Notes under the pieces: model-generated
Databases searched by the model: none
Seen by the model: only the letters and a program-made list of their open reading frames with translations
What the model was told of the DNA's origin: nothing
Translations under genes and position numbers: made by a program
From: Sediminibacterium sp. TEGAF015
GTDB taxonomy: Bacteria > Bacteroidota > Bacteroidia > Chitinophagales > Chitinophagaceae
DNA length: 64,000 nt
Assembly: GCF_025997995.1 (NCBI RefSeq)
Contig: NZ_AP026683.1
Location: forward strand, 806,501 to 870,500
Direction of reading: 5' to 3'
Part shown: one piece after another, positions 9,261 to 15,644 of the stretch
Layout of the letters: each line of letters starts with the position of its first letter
Numbering within the stretch: position 1 is the first letter of the stretch

Positions 9261-9290
9261 CAAATATGAGACTTAACATGGAAAACACAA
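9261..9290 (-). promoter_or_regulatory. Predicted trp operon promoter (Bacteroidota type)
   Basis: TTG at 9290-9288, then exactly 19 nt, then CATATTTG at 9268-9261. This matches the Bacteroidota sigma consensus TTG-N19-TAnnTTTG at all positions but the first of the -7 box. The -33 element begins 8 nt after the hisB stop codon. The leader ATG is only 5 nt beyond the last base of the -7 box, so the transcript would have almost no 5' untranslated region. Confidence 0.7.
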
Positions 9291-9297
9291 AAAATAA

Positions 9298-10428
9298 TTA
9301 CAGCACTCCTTTAGTAGAAGGTAAATAGTTACTTAGAGGATCTCTTTTTACTGCCATTCGGATGGCTTTGGCAAATGCCTTAAATATAGCTTCAATCTTA
9401 TGATGCTCATTATCTCCCCTGCATTCAATATTCAAATTGCATCTGGCCCCATCACTAAAGCTTTTAAAGAAATGAAAGAACATTTCGGTGGGCATTTCCC
9501 CTATTTTTTCTCTTTTGAAATCTGCATTCCATACTAGCCAGTTTCTACCGCCAAAATCAATGACCACTTTTGCGTCAGCCTCATCCATTGGCAATGCAAA
9601 ACCATATCTTTCCATGCCCCTCTTATCTGAAAGTGCGCTCGCAAAAGCCTCTCCTAGTGCAATGCCGGTATCTTCAATTGTATGGTGTTCATCAATGTGT
9701 AAATCACCTTTTGCTGTTATGGTCAAATCCATCTTTCCGTGTCTGGCAATCTGATCTAGCATATGATCAAAAAAGCCAAGGCCTGTATGAATATTTGCTT
9801 TGCCAGTTCCATCCATATTTAAATCAATGGATATCTGGGTTTCGTTTGTATTTCTTTCATGATGCACCTGTCTGAGTCCGGATTTTAGAAACTGATAAAT
9901 CGTTTCCCAGGAATCCGTTTCCAAAACAATTGCTTCCTTAAATAATGCTTCCTGCTCAGCAGTTAACTGATGTAATCCTGATTTGAAATAAATGGCTTTG
10001 GCCCCCAGATTAATTGCCAGTTGAATGTCACTCCAGCGATCACCAATCACAAAAGAATTAGCAAGATCATAGGATGGATTATTCATTAAATGACTGAGCA
10101 ATGCAGTGCCTGGCTTACGGGTGGGTTGGTTATCCGAAGCAAAGGTTTTATCAATAATCATCTCATCAAAGACAAAACCTACTGAATCCAGTGTTCTTAC
10201 CATCAGGTCATGATAAGGATAAAACTGAGACTCAGGATAAGCGTCGGTTCCCAAACCATCCTGATTGGTTACCATCACTTTATAAAAATCAAATTCCGCT
10301 GAAATTCTAGCCAGTTGGGTTAATGCCCCTTTTACAAAACTGGTTTTGTAAATATCATCAATCTGAAAATCCAACGGAGGCTCCTCTAAAACCACTCCAT
10401 CCCTATCAATAAATAGAATCCTTTTCAT
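9298..10428 (-). CDS. hisB: Bifunctional histidinol-phosphatase / imidazoleglycerol-phosphate dehydratase HisB
   Basis: A 376-residue fusion carrying out steps 6 and 8 of histidine synthesis. Residues 1 to about 170 are a HAD-type histidinol-phosphate phosphatase with nucleophile motif FIDRDGV (D8, D10) and GDRWSDIQ. The rest, from about residue 188, is the IGP dehydratase domain with metal-binding GFFDHMLDQIARHG and IDEHHTIEDTG. The fused form occurs in enterobacteria and many Bacteroidota. It begins 1 nt after the cytochrome c gene. Its end is followed at once by the trp promoter. Confidence 0.97.
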   Translation of the reverse strand: MKRILFIDRDGVVLEEPPLDFQIDDIYKTSFVKGALTQLARISAEFDFYKVMVTNQDGLGTDAYPESQFYPYHDLMVRTLDSVGFVFDEMIIDKTFASDNQPTRKPGTALLSHLMNNPSYDLANSFVIGDRWSDIQLAINLGAKAIYFKSGLHQLTAEQEALFKEAIVLETDSWETIYQFLKSGLRQVHHERNTNETQISIDLNMDGTGKANIHTGLGFFDHMLDQIARHGKMDLTITAKGDLHIDEHHTIEDTGIALGEAFASALSDKRGMERYGFALPMDEADAKVVIDFGGRNWLVWNADFKREKIGEMPTEMFFHFFKSFSDGARCNLNIECRGDNEHHKIEAIFKAFAKAIRMAVKRDPLSNYLPSTKGVL

Positions 10429-10429
10429 A

Positions 10430-10885
10430 TTATTTTTTTGCTCTTTGCTTTTTTACTTCTGCAATGGTTACCGGCCCTGATTTATTCCCGAAACTATTTC
10501 TCACAAATGTTAAAACATCAGCTATTTGCTGATCCGTAAGAAAATCATGAGCGGCCATTGGGTTTTCATATTCCTCTCCGTTAATTTCCAGTGGCGTATT
10601 CAGTCCTTTCAAAACAATGTCTATTAAACGGGTTTTACTCCCGTTCACATACACTGTACCCGATAAAGGCGGATTCAGTCTTGGAACGCCATTCCCATCT
10701 GCCTGATGACAAGCCTGACAGTATAAATCATATACTTTTTTACCATTGCCCATCTGCCTAGGATCGATGGTTGGCTTTAACTGAGCACCAGCAGGCTTCA
10801 TAGATTTACTTGCAGACTTAACTTGTGCTTTTGCAGAACAATATGCCACAATTAAACAAATCAATACAATATTCAGTTGCTTCAT
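10430..10885 (-). CDS. Exported monohaem cytochrome c
   Basis: A 151-residue class I cytochrome c. The start at 10885 is preferred because it gives a clean signal peptide (MKQLNIVLICLIVAYCSAKAQ) and begins 5 nt after the upstream gene; a longer in-frame start at 10915 would overlap that gene. The haem-attachment motif CQACH is at residues 56-60 and a likely axial Met is M110 (ENPMAAH). It directly follows a PQQ-type sugar dehydrogenase-like gene and is a plausible electron acceptor for it in the periplasm. Both are wedged between hisC and hisB. Confidence 0.9.
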   Translation of the reverse strand: MKQLNIVLICLIVAYCSAKAQVKSASKSMKPAGAQLKPTIDPRQMGNGKKVYDLYCQACHQADGNGVPRLNPPLSGTVYVNGSKTRLIDIVLKGLNTPLEINGEEYENPMAAHDFLTDQQIADVLTFVRNSFGNKSGPVTIAEVKKQRAKK

Positions 10886-10890
10886 ATTTG

Positions 10891-12135
10891 CTATTTCTTG
10901 TAAGATATTTTCCAAACATAGCCAGCCTTATCATCAGAAACATAAATGGCACCATCAGGTCCCATTGTTAATCCGGTTGGACGATGCTTTGCTGCAGACA
11001 AATTAGTTACCGGACTCATACCAGAAAAGCCATCTGCAAATACCTCCCATTTTCCGGTAGGCACACCATTTTTCATTGGCACAAATACCACATAGAATCC
11101 TTCCTGAGGCTCGGGTGTTCTATTCCAACTTCCGTGAAAAGCAATGAAAGCACCATGCTTGTATTTATCAGGAAACTGATTACCATTGTACATTAATAAT
11201 GCATTGGGAGCCATATGACCCGGGAAACCTACCAATGGACTGATGGCATTAGGAGCTCCCTCCTTTTTACCATCACCGCCATATTCAGGGTTTAGGATTT
11301 TTTTGTTCTGAAAATGATCCCAATGAATATATGGCCAGCCGCAATCATCTCCTTTTTTAACCCGATAAAATGTTTCTGAAGGAAGCTCCGCTCCTCTTTT
11401 CTGATCATACATTTCCGGAAAATCCTGAAACAACATATCTCTTCCATGAATGGTTACATATAAATCATTTACTTCCGTATTCCAGTCAATACCCAAAGCA
11501 TTCCGCATACCAGTAGCATATCTTACCCCGTCAGCTAATTTCTGGTTGAGTTTAGCTGTGCTGAACTGCCAGATACCCCCTGCGTTTTCTAGGATTGGAC
11601 ATGGAGTCATTCCAAGCGATCCTTTCTGTCTGTCTTTTTCCTGACAAACATTGGACGGAGCCCCAATATTCACATAAATATTTCCTACCAGATCAAAAGT
11701 GATAGATTTGGAAGCATGCTGACGTTGGTTCAGCAGGCCACTCACTACTATTTCCGGCTTATCCGGATTTACGATATCCTGATTGGCGTCTAACTGATAC
11801 CTATAAATAGCTTCATCAGAAGTTGCATACAAATACCCTCTGTATATGCCAATACCAGTTCCGGTATAGTTGCCGAAAGCTAGGGTGTCTTCCATGATAC
11901 CGTCTTTATTTTTATCCCTTAAACGATAAATTCCTTTTCCATTCACCAAACGTTCCAGTTTCATATACAAATCGCCATTGGTATTAACAGCAATATGCCT
12001 TACTCTTCCGAAATTACTAGCAACAATCTGACTGGAAAAACCAGCAGGAAGTTTAATTGGAACTTCTGGTTGCTTTTGAGCAACAACAGTTAAAAACGGC
12101 AAAAAGCCAAGGACTCCCAACAGATATTTTTTCAT
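10891..12135 (-). CDS. Exported PQQ-dependent sugar (sorbosone) dehydrogenase-like beta-propeller
   Basis: A 414-residue protein with a signal peptide (MKKYLLGVLGFLPFLTVVAQ) and the features of the soluble glucose/sorbosone dehydrogenase family. These are IKLPAGFSSQIVA near the N-terminus, RYATGMRNALGIDWN in the middle, GDDCGWPY, FIAFHGSWNR, and C-terminal RPTGLTMGPDGAIYVSDD. Known members oxidise aldoses or sorbosone with PQQ in the periplasm, but many bacterial homologues are uncharacterised, so the substrate and cofactor are inferred. It starts 26 nt after hisC. No link to histidine is known to me. Confidence 0.88.
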   Translation of the reverse strand: MKKYLLGVLGFLPFLTVVAQKQPEVPIKLPAGFSSQIVASNFGRVRHIAVNTNGDLYMKLERLVNGKGIYRLRDKNKDGIMEDTLAFGNYTGTGIGIYRGYLYATSDEAIYRYQLDANQDIVNPDKPEIVVSGLLNQRQHASKSITFDLVGNIYVNIGAPSNVCQEKDRQKGSLGMTPCPILENAGGIWQFSTAKLNQKLADGVRYATGMRNALGIDWNTEVNDLYVTIHGRDMLFQDFPEMYDQKRGAELPSETFYRVKKGDDCGWPYIHWDHFQNKKILNPEYGGDGKKEGAPNAISPLVGFPGHMAPNALLMYNGNQFPDKYKHGAFIAFHGSWNRTPEPQEGFYVVFVPMKNGVPTGKWEVFADGFSGMSPVTNLSAAKHRPTGLTMGPDGAIYVSDDKAGYVWKISYKK

Positions 12136-12161
12136 AGTATTTTATTAATTAAGACGTGAAA

Positions 12162-13220
12162 TTAAGCATTCAATTGATACCAGTCTTGCATGGCATCAAC
12201 AAGCAAGGTATTGTCCTGTTCAGAACCAACGGTAATACGCAAACAATCACCACAAAGCTGCACATTACTTCTATCCCGAAGTACAATACCTTTTGATAAT
12301 AAAAATTCATATACTGCTCTTGCATCCTTTACTTTAACCAGGATAAAATTGGCATCGGATGGATAAACCCTCTCTACAGTTGGCATAGACGAAAAAACTT
12401 CTGCCAAAGCATCACGCATGTCTACCAATAAACGAATCATATCATTTACCTGACCAACTTCTTCCAGAGCAGTCAGTACCAACTCCTGAGTTGCTTGATT
12501 TATATTATAAGGCGGCTTCACTCTATTTAAAATTTCTATAATAGCAGTAGAGGCAAAAGCCATACCCAGTCTTAATCCTGCCAAACCCCATGCTTTACTC
12601 AAAGTTTGTAAGACAACAAGGTTAGGATACTCTGTTAATTCCTGAACAAATGATTTTTGCTTAGAAAAATTAATATAAGCTTCGTCAACAATCACCAGCC
12701 CTTTAAAATTATTCAACAAGGTTTCAATATCCAATCGTTTAAGTGAATTACCTGTTGGATTATTAGGAGAACATATCCAGATTAATTTGGTTTGATTGTC
12801 AATAGCATCTTCAATACCCGATAAATCGAGTTCAAAATTGGGCAACAGGGAAACTTTTTTTACCTCCACATCATTAATGTTCGCACTTACTTCGTACATG
12901 CCATAGGTTGGAGGACAAATAATCACGTTGTCTTTGCCCGGATTACAAAAACAACGATACAGCAAATCAATGCATTCATCGCTGCCATTTCCTAAAAAAA
13001 TATGCTCAGCTGCTATCCCCTTTATCTGAGCAAGCTTATGCTTAATGGCTTTCTGATGAGGGTCTGGATAACGATTGTACCATTTTTTTAATGGAGACCC
13101 CAAGCTGTTTTCATTTGCATCAAGAAAGACTTTTGCTTCGCCGCTGAATTCATCGCGTGCAGAGGAATAAGGAGTTAATCCTGCTATATTGGCTCTTACC
13201 AGTGTATTTACATTAAACAT
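12162..13220 (-). CDS. hisC: Histidinol-phosphate aminotransferase
   Basis: A 352-residue fold-type I PLP enzyme that transaminates imidazole acetol phosphate with glutamate (step 7 of the pathway). The PLP lysine is K209 in QTLSKAWGLAGLRLG. Other family motifs are DANENSLGSP, FLGNGSDECIDLL, SPNNPTGN and VDEAYINF. It begins 6 nt after hisD and belongs to the his-attenuator-controlled part of the operon. Confidence 0.97.
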   Translation of the reverse strand: MFNVNTLVRANIAGLTPYSSARDEFSGEAKVFLDANENSLGSPLKKWYNRYPDPHQKAIKHKLAQIKGIAAEHIFLGNGSDECIDLLYRCFCNPGKDNVIICPPTYGMYEVSANINDVEVKKVSLLPNFELDLSGIEDAIDNQTKLIWICSPNNPTGNSLKRLDIETLLNNFKGLVIVDEAYINFSKQKSFVQELTEYPNLVVLQTLSKAWGLAGLRLGMAFASTAIIEILNRVKPPYNINQATQELVLTALEEVGQVNDMIRLLVDMRDALAEVFSSMPTVERVYPSDANFILVKVKDARAVYEFLLSKGIVLRDRSNVQLCGDCLRITVGSEQDNTLLVDAMQDWYQLNA

Positions 13221-13226
13221 ATTTTT

Positions 13227-14501
13227 CTATTTAGTTCTGATACTTACGGCTCTTGCATGGGCGGACAAACCTTCTGCTTCTGCCATTTTTTCTACGGTGG
13301 TTGCAATGGAAATTAGCCCCTCTTTGGTTAGTTTTTGAAAAGTGATTTTCTTAACGAAACTATCTACACTAACACCACTGTACATTCTTGCATAAGCATT
13401 GGTTGGTAAGGTATGATTGGTACCACTGGCATAATCCCCTACGGACTCAGGTGAATAATTGCCAATAAATACAGAGCCTGCATTCACAATTTTTTCTGCA
13501 ATACTTTCCGCATTGTTGCAGGCAATAATTAAATGCTCAGCTGCATAAGCATTTACCAATTCAATTGCTTCTTCTATAGTGTTCATTAATACTGCACGAC
13601 TATTCGATAGCGCGATAGCTGCAATTTCCTTCCTGGGCAATTCAGCCAGTTGTTTTTCTATTTCAAGCTTCACCTGATTAATCATCTCCGACGAAGTGCT
13701 CACCAAAACAACCTGACTGTCTGGTCCATGTTCTGCCTGACTTAATAGGTCGGCAGCAACGTATGCAGGAACGGCTGTTTCATCAGCCATCACACAAACT
13801 TCACTGGGTCCTGCAGGCATATCAATGGCCAGTCCCTCCAGTTGAACCAATTGCTTGGCAGCTGTTACATATTGATTACCGGGTCCGAAAATTTTGTATA
13901 CAGCAGGAACGGTCTTTGTGCCAAATGCCATTGCTCCTATCGCCTGCACACCACCTATTTTGAAGATTTTCCGAATCCCCACCAATTGAGCTGCAAATAA
14001 AATTGCCGGATGTAGCTTACCAGACTTATCTGGTGGTGAACAAAGAATAACTTCACCGCAACCTGCAATTGAAGCTGGAATACCCAACATTAAAATAGTA
14101 GAAAATAATGGCGCAGATCCGCCTGGGATATACAGGCCAACCTTATCAATCCCTACCGATTTTCTCCAGCATTGTATTCCAGGCATTGTTTCTACCATCG
14201 GTTCTGATTTCAACTGATGTGAATGAAAGCTCCGGATATTAGCAGCAGCGTTCTCAATGGCAAGTTTTAAGTCTTTATCTAAGACATGAACTGCTTCCTG
14301 AATTTCTTCCTCAGTTACAGTGAACTGAGACAATTCAACCCCGTCAAATAGTTTCGTGTATTGCTGAATTGCAGTGTCTCCTTGCTGTTTAACCTCATCC
14401 AAGACAGATTTTACTTTTGCCATTAAAGTGCTACTATCTGCGACGGGTCTGACAATAATTGACTCCCATGAAGACTTTTGAGGGAAAGCGATTGTATTCA
14501 T
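13227..14501 (-). CDS. hisD: Histidinol dehydrogenase
   Basis: A 424-residue zinc- and NAD-dependent enzyme that oxidises histidinol twice to histidine. Conserved stretches include YIPGGSAPLFSTILML, KIFGPGNQYVTAAKQ, DMPAGPSEVCVMAD, LLSQAEHGPDSQ (Zn and catalytic region), AEHLII, and SVGDYASGTNHTLPT near the C-terminus. Length is normal. It follows hisG by 1 nt and precedes hisC by 6 nt. Confidence 0.97.
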   Translation of the reverse strand: MNTIAFPQKSSWESIIVRPVADSSTLMAKVKSVLDEVKQQGDTAIQQYTKLFDGVELSQFTVTEEEIQEAVHVLDKDLKLAIENAAANIRSFHSHQLKSEPMVETMPGIQCWRKSVGIDKVGLYIPGGSAPLFSTILMLGIPASIAGCGEVILCSPPDKSGKLHPAILFAAQLVGIRKIFKIGGVQAIGAMAFGTKTVPAVYKIFGPGNQYVTAAKQLVQLEGLAIDMPAGPSEVCVMADETAVPAYVAADLLSQAEHGPDSQVVLVSTSSEMINQVKLEIEKQLAELPRKEIAAIALSNSRAVLMNTIEEAIELVNAYAAEHLIIACNNAESIAEKIVNAGSVFIGNYSPESVGDYASGTNHTLPTNAYARMYSGVSVDSFVKKITFQKLTKEGLISIATTVEKMAEAEGLSAHARAVSIRTK

Positions 14502-14502
14502 A

Positions 14503-15384
14503 TTACATTATCATTTTTTCAATAGGCACAACCAAAATTCCTTCTGCGCCTGCTTCCTTTAATTGTTCAATAATATTCCAGAAATCATTCTCGTTTAAGA
14601 CGCTATGCACACTACTCCATCCTTCTGTAGCCAATGGTAATACTGTTGGACTCTTCATTCCGGGTAGCAAGGAAATGATATCATTCAATCTTTCATTTGG
14701 TGCATTCAATAAAATATACTTATTATTCTTTGCCTTCTTAACAGACTGTATCCGGAATATCAAACGATCCAGCAACTGAATCTGCGTTGTATTCAACGCT
14801 GACTGTTTTATTAATACTGCCTCAGATTCAAATATCACTTCCACTTCTTTCAACCCATTCATGAAAAGCGTAGATCCACTGCTAACCAAATCACAAATGG
14901 CATCAGCCAGACCTATTCCGGGAGCAATTTCAACACTTCCACTGATTTCGTGAATTTCTGCTTTAACACCCTGACTTTGCAAATAGTTGTTTACGATGAC
15001 AGGATAACTGGTTGCAATTTTTTTTCCATGCAAAAACTGAGACGAAGGATAATCCTGCCCTTTGGGAATAGCTATGCTTAGTCTGCATTTTCCAAATCCC
15101 AGTTTTTCAGCAATGGCCACCTGTTTATTTTTCTCAAAAATGACATTCTCTCCTACGAATCCAATATCGGCAACACCATCCTCAACATATTGTGGGATAT
15201 CATCGTCTCTCAGAAAAAACACTTCAATGGGAAAATTGGTTGCTTCAGCTTTGAGCTTATTAACCCCATTACTGATATCAATTCCACATTCTTTTAAAAG
15301 CTTCATTGAATCATCGTGCAACCGACCACTCTTCTGAATAGCCAATCTCAGCTTTTTACAATCATTTTCTGCTGTCATATTCAT
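14503..15384 (-). CDS. hisG: ATP phosphoribosyltransferase, long form
   Basis: A 293-residue HisG that joins ATP and PRPP in the committed step of histidine synthesis. The N-terminal catalytic part has LRLAIQKSGRL and the PRPP region ADAICDLVSSGSTL. Residues from about 215 on form the extra ACT-like regulatory domain of the long form, so no separate HisZ is needed and histidine feedback inhibition is expected. A second in-frame ATG two codons in is an alternative start. It is the first structural gene after the his leader and attenuator. Confidence 0.96.
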   Translation of the reverse strand: MNMTAENDCKKLRLAIQKSGRLHDDSMKLLKECGIDISNGVNKLKAEATNFPIEVFFLRDDDIPQYVEDGVADIGFVGENVIFEKNKQVAIAEKLGFGKCRLSIAIPKGQDYPSSQFLHGKKIATSYPVIVNNYLQSQGVKAEIHEISGSVEIAPGIGLADAICDLVSSGSTLFMNGLKEVEVIFESEAVLIKQSALNTTQIQLLDRLIFRIQSVKKAKNNKYILLNAPNERLNDIISLLPGMKSPTVLPLATEGWSSVHSVLNENDFWNIIEQLKEAGAEGILVVPIEKMIM

Positions 15385-15397
15385 TTTTTTAATCAGT

Positions 15398-15432
15398 TAA
15401 TAAAAACAAAAAAGCCTACCGATAGGTAAGCT
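15398..15432 (-). terminator. his attenuator terminator
   Basis: On the minus strand AGCUUACC (15432-15425) pairs with GGUAGGCU (15420-15413) through an 8-bp stem containing one G-U pair, with the 4-nt loop UAUC. A T-rich run TTTTTTGTTTTTATT follows. The 5' arm GCUUACCU (15431-15424) can alternatively pair over 8 positions with GGGUAGGC at 15472-15465, which overlaps the stop codon of the his leader peptide. Terminator and antiterminator therefore exclude each other. It lies 28 nt upstream of the hisG ATG. Confidence 0.92.
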
Positions 15433-15466
15433 TAGTGTTTAATATCATAATACAATACACCGATGC

Positions 15467-15517
15467 CTACCCGTTAGGTTGCATATGATGATGGTGTAGA
15501 TGTAAGTTTTGATTCAT
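15467..15517 (-). CDS. hisL: his operon leader peptide with five His codons
   Basis: A 16-codon frame, MNQNLHLHHHHMQPNG, ending in TAG at 15469-15467. Five of the 16 codons encode His (codons 6 and 8-11, the last four tandem). It sits 35 nt upstream of an intrinsic terminator and ahead of hisG. The antiterminator arm overlaps the stop codon, so a ribosome that reaches the stop prevents antitermination, while one stalled on His codons 12 or more nt upstream permits it. This is the standard logic of histidine attenuation. Confidence 0.93.
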   Translation of the reverse strand: MNQNLHLHHHHMQPNG

Positions 15518-15524
15518 TGTATCG

Positions 15525-15554
15525 CAAAACTACAAGGGAGATTCGGAAAGACAA
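15525..15554 (-). promoter_or_regulatory. Predicted his operon promoter (Bacteroidota type)
   Basis: TTG at 15554-15552, exactly 19 nt, then TAGTTTTG at 15532-15525: a full match to TTG-N19-TAnnTTTG. The leader-peptide ATG starts 8 nt beyond the -7 box, so the leader mRNA would be leaderless or nearly so. The geometry is the same as at the trp promoter. Confidence 0.78.
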
Positions 15555-15644
15555 AAAATATTTTAAAAAGCGGGTACTGGCTGGCATGCACAGAGATAAA
15601 TTGTTAATTTGGGGAATTGATTCCCTTATAAATTTTATCATCAT

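Noticed and set aside
9298..10428. HisB fusion as a novel arrangement
   Set aside because: The phosphatase-dehydratase fusion is well known in enterobacteria and Bacteroidota.
15612..15625. GGGAA-TTGA-TTCCC inverted repeat upstream of the S9 peptidase gene
   Set aside because: Only 5-bp arms and no identifiable promoter next to it; too weak to call an operator.
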